A stretch of DNA of 64,000 nt from Lethocerus indicus (lineage: Eukaryota; Arthropoda; Insecta; Hemiptera; Belostomatidae), in contig JACDQD010000007.1 of NCBI GenBank assembly GCA_019843655.1, forward strand, positions 27,742,816 through 27,806,815, in the 5' to 3' direction. Below, one piece after another: positions 23,252-32,829 of the stretch (position 1 is the stretch's first letter; each line of letters opens with the position of its first letter). A program made the position numbers and the translations under genes. The notes beneath the pieces were generated by a model, which was not told the origin of the DNA, searched no databases, and saw only the letters and a program-made list of their open reading frames with translations.

Positions 23252-23323
23252 TGGAGATGCCGGGGATCGAACCCGGGGCCTTTCACATGCAAAGCGAACG
23301 CTCTACCACTGAGCTACATCCCC
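23252..23323 (-). tRNA. tRNA-Ala (UGC)
   Basis: A complete 72-base tRNA. The acceptor stem is GGGGATG with CATCTCC, and the discriminator is A. The D arm is GCTC...GAGC, the anticodon stem TTCGC with GTGAA (one G-U pair), the anticodon loop TTTGCAT with anticodon TGC, and the T arm CCGGG-TTCGATC-CCCGG. There is no intron and CCA is not encoded, as normal for eukaryotes. Confidence 0.95.
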
Positions 23324-23526
23324 GAGAAGGGGTGTTTTATGGCCCCAATAAAATTGCGCAATGACCTCAAATCAGGTAGAAAAGAAAATCCCCATATAAC
23401 CCTCTGCCGTCCTTGTCTTGGACTAACCGTATTTGTCTTCGTATTGTCGAAACCAATCCAAATTCCATTGAAACCACCACCTGAATGATCCCTCTAAAAT
23501 GAGTAGGTACTAGTGGTTTTACTAAG

Positions 23527-23617
23527 CTGCGTTTTATGGAGCAATGCCCTCTGGCCTTCGCTGTCTCTGAATCCCCCTCTACCGGGGCCTTTATGCAAAG
23601 CGAACGCTCTACCACTG
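23527..23617 (-). pseudogene. tRNA-Ala decayed copy
   Basis: The 5' half is recognisable on the plus strand (GGGGCCTTTATGCAAAGCGA then ACGCTCTACCACTG). The acceptor and T arms are replaced by unrelated sequence (CTCTGGCCTTCGCTGTCTCTG). It cannot fold as a tRNA. Confidence 0.8.
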
Positions 23618-23809
23618 TTTTATGGCCCCAATAAAATTGCGCAATGACCTCAAATCAGGTAGAAAAGAAAATCCCCATAAACCCTCTGCCGTCCTTTTCT
23701 TGGACTAGCCGTACTTGTGTTCCTAATGTCGAGACCAATCCAAATTCCATTGAAACAACCACCTGAATGATCCCTCTAAAATGAGTAGGTACTACTGGTT
23801 TTACTAAGC

Positions 23810-23881
23810 TGGAGATGCCGGGGATCGAACCCGGGGCCTTTCACATGCAAAGCGAACGCTCTACCACTGAGCTACATCCCC
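23810..23881 (-). tRNA. tRNA-Ala (UGC)
   Basis: Same 72-base sequence as the copy at 23252, with all stems paired and anticodon TGC. TTTT lies at 23781-23778 on the minus strand, 28 bases past the 3' end. Confidence 0.95.
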
Positions 23882-24083
23882 GAGAAGTGCCATTTTATGG
23901 CCCCAATAAAATTGCGCAATGACCTCAAATCAGGTAGAAAAGAAAATCCCCATAACCCTCCGCCGTCCTTTTGTTGGACTAGCCGTACTTGTGTTCCTAA
24001 TGTCGAGATCAATCCAAATTCCATTGAAACAACCACCTGAATGATCCCACTAAAATGAGTAGGTACTACTGGTTTTACTAAGC

Positions 24084-24155
24084 TGGAGATGCCGGGGATC
24101 GAACCCGGGGCCTTTCACATGCAAAGCGAACGCTCTACCACTGAGCTACATCCCC
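24084..24155 (-). tRNA. tRNA-Ala (UGC)
   Basis: Identical 72-base gene with anticodon TGC. The spacer to its left has CCCACTAAAATG instead of CCCTCTAAAATG. Confidence 0.95.
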
Positions 24156-24358
24156 GAGAAGGGGTGTTTTATGGCCCCAATAAAATTGCGCAATGACCTC
24201 AAATCAGGTAGAAAAGAAAATCCCCATATACCCTCTGCCGTCCTTTTCTTGGACTAGCCGTACTTGTGTTCCTAATGTCGAGATCAATCCAAATTCCATT
24301 GAAACAACCACCTGAATGATCCCTCTAAAATGAGTAGGTACTACTGGTTTTACTAAGC

Positions 24359-24430
24359 TGGAGATGCCGGGGATCGAACCCGGGGCCTTTCACATGCAAA
24401 GCGAACGCTCTACCACTGAGCTACATCCCC
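24359..24430 (-). tRNA. tRNA-Ala (UGC)
   Basis: Identical 72-base gene with anticodon TGC, 275 bases from its neighbour at 24084. Confidence 0.95.
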
Positions 24431-24633
24431 GAGAAGGGGTGTTTTATGGCCCCAATAAAATTGCGCAATGACCTCAAATCAGGTAGAAAAGAAAATCCCC
24501 ATATACCCTCTGCCGTCCTTTTCTTGGACTAGCCGTACTTGTGTTCCTAATGTCGAGATCAATCCAAATTCCATTGAAACAACCACCTGAATGATCCCTC
24601 TAAAATGAGTAAGTACTACTCGTTTTCCTAAGC

Positions 24634-24705
24634 TGGAGATGCCGGGGATCGAACCCGGGGCCTTTCACATGCAAAGCGAACGCTCTACCACTGAGCTACA
24701 TCCCC
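24634..24705 (-). tRNA. tRNA-Ala (UGC)
   Basis: Identical 72-base gene with anticodon TGC. Its 3' flank reads GCTTAGGAAAACGAG, a variant shared with the copies at 25990 and 27364. Confidence 0.95.
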
Positions 24706-24908
24706 GAGAAGGGGTGTTTTATGGCCCCAATAAAATTGCGCAATGACCTCAAATCAGGTAGAAAAGAAAATCCCCATATACCCTCTGCCGTCCTTTTCTT
24801 GGACTAGCCGTACTTGTGTTCCTAATGTCGAGACCAATCGAAATTCCATTGAAACAACCACCTGAATGATCCCTCTAAAATGAGTAGGTACTACTGGTTT
24901 TACTAAGC

Positions 24909-24979
24909 TGGAGATGCCGGGGATCGAACCGGGGCCTTTCACATGCAAAGCGAACGCTCTACCACTGAGCTACATCCCC
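24909..24979 (-). tRNA. tRNA-Ala (UGC), T-stem one base short
   Basis: 71 bases: one C/G is missing where other copies read GAACCCGGGG on the plus strand. If the variable loop keeps its length, the deletion puts a mismatch in the T stem. The rest, including anticodon TGC, is unchanged. Probably impaired, or possibly a functional minor variant. Confidence 0.8.
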
Positions 24980-25177
24980 GAGAAGTGTTTTATGGCCCCA
25001 ATAAAATTGCGCAATGACCTCAAATCAGGTAGAAAAGAAAATCCCCATAACCCTCTGCCGTCCTTTTCTTGGACTAACCGTATTTGTGTTCCTAATGTCG
25101 AGACCAATCCAAATTCCATTGAAACAACCACCTGAATGATCCTCTAAAATGAGTAGGTACTACTGGTTTTACTAAGC

Positions 25178-25248
25178 TGGAGATGCCGGGGATCGAACCG
25201 GGGCCTTTCACATGCAAAGCGAACGCTCTACCACTGAGCTACATCCCC
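25178..25248 (-). tRNA. tRNA-Ala (UGC), T-stem one base short
   Basis: Same single-base T-stem deletion as the adjacent copy at 24909. The unit length of 269 bases is also shared, so the pair arose by one duplication or conversion. Confidence 0.8.
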
Positions 25249-25446
25249 GAGAAGTGTTTTATGGCCCCAATAAAATTGCGCAATGACCTCAAATCAGGTA
25301 GAAAAGAAAATCCCCATAACCCTCTGCCGTCCTTTTGTTGGACTAGCCGTACTTGTGTTCCTAATGTCGAGACCAATCCAAATTCCATTGAAACAACCAC
25401 CTGAATGATCCTCTAAAATGAGTAGGTACTACTGGTTTTACTAAGC

Positions 25447-25518
25447 TGGAGATGCCGGGGATCGAACCCGGGGCCTTTCACATGCAAAGCGAACGCTCTA
25501 CCACTGAGCTACATCCCC
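25447..25518 (-). tRNA. tRNA-Ala (UGC)
   Basis: Intact 72-base gene with anticodon TGC. Its spacer resembles those of the two defective neighbours (ATGATCCTCTAAAATG), but the T stem is normal. Confidence 0.95.
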
Positions 25519-25715
25519 GAGAAGTGTTTTATGGCCCCAATAAAATTGCGCAATGACCTCAAATCAGGTAGAAAAGAAAATCCCATAACCCTCTGCCGTC
25601 CTTTGTCTTGGACTAACCATTTGTGTTCCTAATGTCGAGACCAATCCAAATTCCATTGAAACAACCACCTGAATGATCCCTCTAAAATGAGTAGGTACTA
25701 CTGGTTTTCCTAAGC

Positions 25716-25787
25716 TGGAGATGCCGGGGATCGAACCCGGGGCCTTTCACATGCAAAGCGAACGCTCTACCACTGAGCTACATCCCC
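25716..25787 (-). tRNA. tRNA-Ala (UGC)
   Basis: Intact 72-base gene with anticodon TGC. The spacer to its left has small deletions (AAAATCCCATAACC, CTAACCATTTGTG). Confidence 0.95.
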
Positions 25788-25989
25788 GAGAAGTCCCTTT
25801 TTATGGCCCCAATAAAATTGCGCAATGACCTCAAATCAGGTAGAAAAGAAAATCCCCATAACCCTCTTCCGTCCTTTTGTTGGACTAGCCGTACTTGTGT
25901 TCCTAATGTCGAGATCAATCCAAATTCCATTGAAACAACCACCTGAATGATCCCTCTAAAATGAGTAAGTACTACTCGTTTTCCTAAGC

Positions 25990-26061
25990 TGGAGATGCCG
26001 GGGATCGAACCCGGGGCCTTTCACATGCAAAGCGAACGCTCTACCACTGAGCTACATCCCC
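25990..26061 (-). tRNA. tRNA-Ala (UGC)
   Basis: Intact 72-base gene with anticodon TGC and the GCTTAGGAAAACGAG 3' flank variant. Confidence 0.95.
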
Positions 26062-26264
26062 GAGAAGGGGTGTTTTATGGCCCCAATAAAATTGCGCAAT
26101 GACCTCAAATCAGGTAGAAAAGAAAATCCCCATATACCCTCTGCCGTCCTTTTCTTGGACTAACCGCATTTATGTTCCTAATGCCGAGACCGATCCAAAT
26201 TCCATTGAAACAACCACCTGAATGATCCCTCTAAAATGAGTAGGTACTACTGGTTTTACTAAGC

Positions 26265-26336
26265 TGGAGATGCCGGGGATCGAACCCGGGGCCTTTCACA
26301 TGCGAAGCGAACGCTCTACCACTGAGCTACATCCCC
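26265..26336 (-). tRNA. tRNA-Ala (CGC), anticodon variant
   Basis: Identical to the other copies except one base: the plus strand reads CATGCGAAGCG instead of CATGCAAAGCG. The minus-strand anticodon loop is therefore TTCGCAT, anticodon CGC, still an alanine anticodon but for GCG codons. Identity elements for alanine (G3-T70 in the acceptor) are intact. The base before the gene (minus strand) also differs (CTTGGGG rather than CTCGGGG), as in the copy at 27364. Confidence 0.93.
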
Positions 26337-26536
26337 AAGAAGTACCGTTTTATGGCCCCAATAAAATTGCGCAATGACCTCAAATCAGGTAGAAAAGAAA
26401 ATCCCCATATAACCCTCTGCCGTCCTTGTCTTGGGCTAACCGTATTTGTCTTCGTATTGTCGAAACCAATCCAATTTCCATTGAAACAACCACCAGAATG
26501 ATCCCTCTAAAATGAGTACTACTCGTTTTACTAAGC

Positions 26537-26608
26537 TGGAGATGCCGGGGATCGAACCCGGGGCCTTTCACATGCAAAGCGAACGCTCTACCACTGAGCT
26601 ACATCCCC
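26537..26608 (-). tRNA. tRNA-Ala (UGC)
   Basis: Intact 72-base gene with anticodon TGC. Its 3' flank (GTACTACTCGTTTTAC on the plus strand) matches that of the first copy at 23252. Confidence 0.95.
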
Positions 26609-26811
26609 GAGAAGGGGTGTTTTATGGCCCCAATAAAATTGCGCAATGACCTCAAATCAGGTAGAAAAGAAAATCCCCATATACCCTCTGCCGTCCTTTT
26701 CTTGGACTAACCGCATTTATGTTCCTAATGCCGAGACCGATCCAAAGTCCATTGAAACCACTACCTGAATGATCCCTCTAAAATGAGTAGGTACTACTGG
26801 TTTTACTAAGC

Positions 26812-26883
26812 TGGAGATGCCGGGGATCGAACCCGGGGCCTTTCACATGCAAAGCGAACGCTCTACCACTGAGCTACATCCCC
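26812..26883 (-). tRNA. tRNA-Ala (UGC)
   Basis: Intact 72-base gene with anticodon TGC. The spacer variant CCAAAGTCCATTGAAACCAC is shared with the last unit at 27649. Confidence 0.95.
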
Positions 26884-27086
26884 GAGAAGGGGTGTTTTAT
26901 GGCCCCAATAAAATTGCGCAATGACCTCAAATCAGGTAGAAAAGAAAATCCCCATAACCCTCTTCCGTCCTTTTTCTTGGACTAGCCGTATTTATGTTCC
27001 TAATGTCGAGACCAATCCAAATTCCATTGAAACAACCACCTGAATGATCCCTCTAAAATGAGTAGGTACTACTCGTTTTACTAAGC

Positions 27087-27158
27087 TGGAGATGCCGGGG
27101 ATCGAACCCGGGGCCTTTCACATGCAAAGCGAACGCTCTACCACTGAGCTACATCCCC
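27087..27158 (-). tRNA. tRNA-Ala (UGC)
   Basis: Intact 72-base gene with anticodon TGC. Its 5' flank is changed (plus strand GAGGAAGTCTTTTTGTAGTGG instead of the usual GAGAAG...TTTTATGG). Confidence 0.95.
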
Positions 27159-27363
27159 GAGGAAGTCTTTTTGTAGTGGCCCCAATAAAATTGCGCAATG
27201 ACCTCAAATCAGGTAGAAAAGAAAATCCCCATATACCCTCTGCCGTCCTTTTCTTGGACTAGCCGTACTTGTGTTCCTAATGTCGAGACCAATCGAAATT
27301 CCATCGAAACAACCCCCTGAATGATCCCTCTAAAATGAGTAAGTACTACTCGTTTTCCTAAGC

Positions 27364-27435
27364 TGGAGATGCCGGGGATCGAACCCGGGGCCTTTCACAT
27401 GCGAAGCGAACGCTCTACCACTGAGCTACATCCCC
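27364..27435 (-). tRNA. tRNA-Ala (CGC), anticodon variant
   Basis: Second copy with CATGCGAAGCG, so anticodon CGC. Its 5' flank (CCCCAAGAAGTACCGTTTTATG) is the same as at 26265, but its 3' flank is of a different type. The variant and its flank therefore travelled together as a block. Confidence 0.93.
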
Positions 27436-27648
27436 AAGAAGTACCGTTTTATGGCCCCAATAAAATTGCGCAATGACCTCAAATCAGGTAGAAAAGAAAA
27501 TCCCCATATACCCTCTGCCTTCCTTTTTATGGACTAACCGCATTTATGTTCCTAATGCCGAGACCGATCCAAAGTCCATTGAAACCACTACCTGAATGAT
27601 CCCTCTAAAATGAGTAGGTACTACTGGTTTTACTAAGCTGGAGATGCC

Positions 27649-27720
27649 GGGGATCGAACCCGGGGCCTTTCACATGCAAAGCGAACGCTCTACCACTGAG
27701 CTACATCCCCGAGAAGTCCC
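27649..27720 (-). tRNA. tRNA-Ala (UGC), last copy of the array
   Basis: Intact 72-base gene with anticodon TGC. The following spacer stays similar to the array only to about 27785. Confidence 0.95.
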
Positions 27721-27785
27721 GTTTTATGGCCCCAATAAAATTGCGCAATGACCTCAATCAGGCAGAAAAGAAAATCCCCAGTTAA

Positions 27786-29251
27786 CCGTCCATCGTGGAG
27801 TTCCTATTTCCTATTAGACTACCGCAAATTTTAATCTTCGGTGAGTATTGCGCAATCCTACCTGAAACCATTGATAAGTAGAATTCAGGGCGCCGAAATC
27901 GTTTATTACCGCGTATTTAGCTCTTGCGATGTTTATTTTTGAAGGACTCTCATAGAGAACTGTCAGTATCGTATGTACAGTTCGGGTAATTCACTATTTA
28001 AAATATAGCGGTTATGTTGCTATACAGTCAGCGCAAATGTCTGCGGTCAAATTTTTCAACAAGACGAATGGCCTCCCCGGTACAAAGGCGATAACCCAGT
28101 AGAATCTTCTAGTAGGGGTCTTCTACCTGGGACTGTCATTGATGGACACATTCTGAAGTAGACGCTGGGGGATATGCTTTGTGACTCGGTTGACACTGAT
28201 CATATTTGGATCAGTCTCAATTTCGAAATTTCGACTATAAACACAATGGCGTTAATGGTCCCGTTCACTACTGACATGACGATTGGGAAACTATGAAAAA
28301 AAACATCGGAAAGGATATTTATGAAAATTCGCAGCCGCTACCGAAATTATGTTTATTTCACACTAATAAACATTAAGTTTTAATTTTAAAAAAAAGTAAC
28401 AGTTTTGGCCTACCCGAGGTAGGCCATTTCCGCGATCTTCTGTCGTCAAAGATACGGTCTAAGCTTCTCGCCAACTTCAGTAGCCTTCAGTCAGTAAGTA
28501 GTCATAAATTGCGATAAAAAAAGTCAGACCCTTGATTTTATCGCACCCTTATTACTGTCATACACCCAGCGCCATTAACGCGGCAGCCGTATCGACAGTA
28601 CCACGTCCTTGAGGCTAGTCCTCGATAGTCCGATCATTCGAAATTTGATAATTTAATGTTTTAATTCTCTTTCCGACGATTTTTACGTGATTGATGATGC
28701 AGGTCATGGAGACATTTCATAGCGGAATTTCGCGCGGAGTTAATCGACTGCACGCAGAATGTTCCCGATCAGTGGTGCACTCTGCCGGCCCCACATCAAC
28801 TGCCGACAATGGCAGCCCCGTCGGGCGTACGATCGTTGAAATATATGCTGTTCAATTAAAACGAATTATATAACACTGAAACGACAGACAAAAGGCATGA
28901 GGGGGCATACAAAATTAAGAAAGAAATTATTGGAGATACCGGACAGCAATCTAATTGCGCCGGGTGGATTTTAAAGCGAGACGAATTGAACTCCTTCCAC
29001 TCGCGAAGGACTGGTGAATATTACCAGCGTTTCGGTGAAACTCTTAGCATTGAATAACTTGCCGAGAGCTGAGGCATTACTTATACCTTAAGCTACACGA
29101 CCGTGGGAGGATGTGAGGGGGCGGAAGCCGAAGGAAGGACTATTACATCCTACGGCGGGATATCGCACGAGTGTATAAGGATACTGAAGAATATAGTATG
29201 ATAGTAAGAGTTAGAGATATTATTTTTACTTGTAGATGCTAAACTGTTATG
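27786..29251. other. Intergenic, no gene recognised
   Basis: A perfect 8-bp hairpin (GGCCTACC, loop CGA, GGTAGGCC) lies at 28407-28425. A scrap of the foldback family (CTTCTCGCCAACTTCAGTAGC) lies near 28464-28484. Nothing else is identified. Confidence 0.45.
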
Positions 29252-29992
29252 CTTAGGAACTAATCTATTGCCAAGTCCTGAAGCTCTTCTTCAGGGACAC
29301 TTCTATCAGGACGAAACCTGGATTGACTATTTTGTTAATATATTTAGTTGTTTTTATAGTTCTCCGCTTTGCCAAATACTGCTCTCAATACTGCCCGGAA
29401 ACTGTCTCTTTAGCCTTAAAGTTCATAAGTTCATAGTCTCTTCTTGTAGGCACATATGAAAGTCCCTCTCTCAATACAGTCCTGCGACTGGTTCCTTAAA
29501 CTTTACTTAGGAATTAATCCATTACCAAGTCCTGAGGATCTTCTTCAGGGACACTTCTATCAGGACGAAACCTGGATTGACTATTTTGTTAATATATTTA
29601 GTTGTTTTTATAGTTCTCCGCTTTGCCAAATACTGCTCTCGATACTGCCTGAAAACTGTCTCTTTATTCTTAAAGTTCATAAAGTTCATAGTCTCTTCTG
29701 GTAGGCATACGTGAAAGTCCCTCTCTCAATACAGTCCTGCGACTGGTTCCTTAAACTTTACTTAGGAACTAATCTATTACCAACTCCTGAGGATCGTCTT
29801 CATCAGGACGAAACCTGGATTGACTATTTTGTTAATATATTTAGTTGTTTTTATAGTTCTCCGCTTTGCCAAATACTGCCTGGTAACTGTATCTTTAGCC
29901 TTAAAGTCCTGCGACTGGTTCCTTAAACTTTACTTAGGAACTAATCTATTCCTATCAAGTCCTCATCTTCAGGCACACTTCTGTCGGGACGA
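29252..29992 (+). repeat. Tandem ~255-bp repeat, three units plus a partial
   Basis: CTTAGGAACTAATC-like unit starts occur at 29252, 29506, 29761 and 29933 (steps 254, 255 and 172; the third unit has an internal deletion). Each full unit holds ACTTCTATCAGGACGAAACC, ATATATTTAGTTGTTTTTAT and GTCCTGCGACTGGTTCC. A unit of 255 is divisible by three, so related 60-82-codon frames reappear, but they contain stops and no start signal common to all; coding is unlikely. Confidence 0.9.
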
Positions 29993-30170
29993 AACCTCGC
30001 GCTAGGGGAAAATTCTTCGTGGCAATCGTCCGGAGATAAGTGGAAATTTGAAAACCGTTCCTGTCTCCGGCCACGGTCGGGACCGAATTTCGAAACGTCT
30101 TTTTAGTTAATGGTAAAGAGGTTTGAGGACAGCGGTTAGGAGGACGTGGGTCGGGCGCGTGGACCAACGC

Positions 30171-30173
<3 letters not shown>

Positions 30174-30210
<37 letters not shown>
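30174..30210. repeat. GA dinucleotide tract
   Basis: About 37 bases of (GA)n with a few G interruptions. In insects such tracts can bind GAGA-type factors; there is no direct evidence of that here. Confidence 0.9.
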
Positions 30211-30212
<2 letters not shown>

Positions 30213-30418
30213 AGAACAATGCCTTGAGCCGCGTCACGGGAGGCCCTCCCTCCCTCCCGCATTAGGGAAGACAGAGTGACGAAATGGTCCAGTTAATAAT
30301 AAAGGTCCGAGCTTTAAAATTACACGTTAAAGGCTGGGACAGGGCCGGCCTGTAATCTCGTAGAGTGCCGACCCGAGGAGGGATAGAGGGATGGGAGGAT
30401 GGAGGGGCACACTCTGGG

Positions 30419-30442
30419 CAGAGAGAGAGAGAGAGGGAGAGA

Positions 30443-30490
<48 letters not shown>

Positions 30491-30501
30491 GGGAGAGAGG
30501 A
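30419..30501. repeat. GA dinucleotide tract, interrupted
   Basis: About 80 purine-only bases of (GA)n broken by GGG and a GCGA. Long uninterrupted purine strands of this kind can form triplex DNA. Confidence 0.9.
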
Positions 30502-31410
30502 GATCGGCCGGTACGATACCGGAGCCAACATTTTATATTTCTCAAACAATATATTTATCGACTAATGCCGAGGTATCTCTCAGTACCACAATTCCGTTTT
30601 GGCCTCCTTCAACTAACCTTCTACTCTCCTATAGACCGGTCATTTTCCCAATACTCCGTTCGTACATTTCCCCCATCCGAAGCCGGTCATTTCAGATTGA
30701 TTCATTCCGCCCTCCTCCCACCCCCCGGCTTTTTAGTGGGTGTCAAAGGGTGTGTACCCTTAAGGACGTAATATCGTAATCGTTCCCGTTTATAGGCCGC
30801 AGGATCAAAAACCAGAGTATCGTCTATAAGTATATTGGGCGCCGAAAAGATCTTACTTACGGGGGGAAATACCAATAAATTGTATCGATGAGGACCTCGT
30901 TTTTTGCCTCAGCTTTTCGCTCACTGTCTCCCGAAGATTCGATTGAGAAGATCTCAGAAGGAATAGAAATTAGTTCGGAAGTTTAAATAACCGAACAATT
31001 TCACAAAGTGCCCGCCAGAAAAAAAAAACTACCCTCAAGCCCACAATACTCGTGACTGTAATTGTACCGTGTTACGGGGTGAGTATTCACGCTCTAGCAT
31101 TCCGTTAATGATATAGCGGGACGAATAGGGACCGGATAATTACTAAATCACCCCCTTGTCCCAGTTTCAATAATTCTCTGTCAAGTAATTAATTAGCTAA
31201 ACGCGGAGTGTAGGCAATTTTTTACGCCCCAGGCGAGAATCAAACTAAAAAAGCGAGCCTTTATTTTATGCGACATCAACCTTTAACATTTACATTTGAA
31301 ATTAATGCGTCGTTGTAATTCATTTTTAAAATTCTGTCATGGAATCCTCCCAATACAGTCTTACTATACAGAAATCGGGTTCGGTCAAACTATCGAAAAT
31401 CGACCGAATT

Positions 31411-31512
31411 TTGTAGATTTCCTATGTTTCTGTCTCCTCTCGCCGGTTTTAGTCTTTTGCTCGCCGTCTTCAGTAGCGCCGTATTACGACCCATCGCAGA
31501 CCACAAAACAGG
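31411..31512 (+). mobile_element. Foldback element, right arm deleted
   Basis: The left arm (TGTAGATTTCC, TCTGTCTCCTCTCGCCGG, GCTCGCCGTCTTCAGTAGCG) is joined straight to a shortened tail (ATCGCAGACC, CACAAAACAGG). Confidence 0.8.
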
Positions 31513-32133
31513 CATGCTAACCGAATTGCAATTGTACTACAGTCAGTATGTATATATTACTGTTTCCGTACTGTCCAGAGGTACATTATACGCCTTGCAG
31601 AGACTGTAACAGTACAGGACTAAACTGTAAATCGTTACGGCCTACAGTGTATATCCGAACGTTTTGAGTTGGTAGTGCCGTCCCGCACGAAAATTTTAAT
31701 TACTTCCCGACACATTTTTATAATTGAATTCGAGCTAATTCTGCGAATATTCGAACATTAACGTCGCCTCAATTACTGTTCAAATATAGAAAGAAAAAAA
31801 ATTCCTTTTTGTGTGAAAACCCGGTGTAAAATGTACGCCGAATAAAATTAATGGGGAATTAAGCGGCAGAAAATTATGTTCTCTTTCCTCCTCGATGTGT
31901 GGCAAATTCGTTTTATACACTCTCCCTTTTTCCCTTTTTCTTCTTGCGAAGGTCGTCCCAAGTTTCGTTAATGGCTCCGTTGATCCGGCCCTATTGACAC
32001 ACGATGACTTGGTTTTTGAACGCATGCGATAAATCTGGATAAATACAAAAGAATTGATTAAAAGTGGGATGAATAACGAAAAGGAAACGGACGAGCGAAC
32101 GAAACCGAGTGAAAGAATCCGAGGAAATGCAGA
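31513..32133. other. Intergenic, no gene recognised
   Basis: AT-rich. The 183-codon minus frame that crosses 31780-32331 depends on the neighbouring foldback element and has no recognisable domain. Confidence 0.4.
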
Positions 32134-32404
32134 TACTGTAGATTTGTTATACCGCCAGACCGGTTTCGGCCGCTCGCCATCTTCAGTAGCGGTGTTCGGC
32201 ACTTCGGACGTTTTTCGGGCGTCTTCACTGCACTGAGAACTGTGACTTGCACTGACCGCAGTCACAGAACGTGGCAAAGCGACTAACGCCGCGCTACTGA
32301 AGATGGCGAGCAGCCGAAACCGATCTAGCAAAAGACCGAAACCGCAGCGAGAGGAGACACACGAAATCTACGGTATTCCAACCGCTCGCAGATCACAAAA
32401 GGGG
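32134..32404 (+). mobile_element. Foldback element, near-complete, tail facing right
   Basis: The left arm (CTGTAGATTTG, GCTCGCCATCTTCAGTAGCG), a centre with its own short dyads, and the right arm (CGCTACTGAAGATGGCGAGC, CGATCTAGCAAAAGACCG, CACGAAATCTACGG) are all present, as is the tail (CAACCGCTCGCAGATCAC). It faces another copy 227 bases to the right. Confidence 0.85.
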
Positions 32405-32630
32405 TATGTTAAATGTAGATACTATTTTTTGAGCTTTCAGGTTTGAAATTCTGTAAATTGACTCCATTTCATTAATAGAAATAAAAACAGTCCGAATCGA
32501 TACATTTCTATCGACAACAGACATATTGCGGATGCTCTCTAGAATTTTTGTAATTGTTGAAATCTTCATTGAAATTCCGAACATTTTCAGTTAAAAATTC
32601 AAAAGAAGTAAAGTAAATTAGTTTAACATA

Positions 32631-32763
32631 CCTGTTTTATTGTCTACGAGGGGTTGGAATACCGTAGATTTGTTGTGTTTCTGTCAAATCCCGCCGGTCT
32701 GGTCTTTTGCTAGACCTGTTTCGTCCGCTCGCCGTCTTCAGTAGTGCGGTGTCAGTCACTTTG
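32631..32763 (-). mobile_element. Foldback element, tail facing left, one arm only
   Basis: The tail comes first on the plus strand (CCTGTTTTATTGTCTACGAG, GGGTTGGAATACCGTAG), then one arm (GGTCTTTTGCTAGACC, CTCGCCGTCTTCAGTAG, GTCAGTCACTTTGG), after which it stops. With the copy at 32134 it forms a tail-to-tail pair. Confidence 0.8.
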
Positions 32764-32829
32764 GTTAAAGTAAATTTGTTGAAAATCCTCCCTGTATTGT
32801 CAGGGCCCTGAATTACAAAGGGGTTCAAA

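Larger units (their letters stand above)
23060..27785 (-). repeat. Tandem array of ~275-bp units, each with one tRNA-Ala gene
   Basis: Unit starts are spaced 269-285 bases apart; one 558-base step contains a decayed copy. Each unit is a 71-72-base tRNA-Ala on the minus strand plus a conserved spacer of about 200 bases (CAATAAAATTGCGCAATGACC, TCAGGTAGAAAAGAAAATCC, CCATTGAAACAACC, CCTCTAAAATGAGTAGGTAC). About 28 bases past each tRNA 3' end the spacer gives a TTTT on the minus strand, a candidate Pol III terminator. Spacers are conserved as well as the genes, which means unequal exchange or conversion of whole units. The array fades at about 27785. Confidence 0.95.
29993..31410. other. Intergenic with GA-rich tracts
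   Basis: Apart from the two GA tracts listed separately, no structure is recognised. Frames crossing the tracts code only Arg/Glu or Leu/Ser runs. Confidence 0.4.

Noticed and set aside
23104..26577. Open frames of 62-82 codons across the tRNA array (for example MPGIEPGPFTCKANALPLSYIP)
   Set aside because: They read through the tRNA genes and spacers; the tRNA fold explains the conservation.
30262..30779. Arg/Glu and Ser/Leu-rich frames over GA/CT tracts (also at 46271, 56496, 58363, 59229)
   Set aside because: Direct translation of dinucleotide repeats.
31780..32331. 183-codon minus-strand frame
   Set aside because: Half of it is a foldback element and the rest has no recognisable domain.
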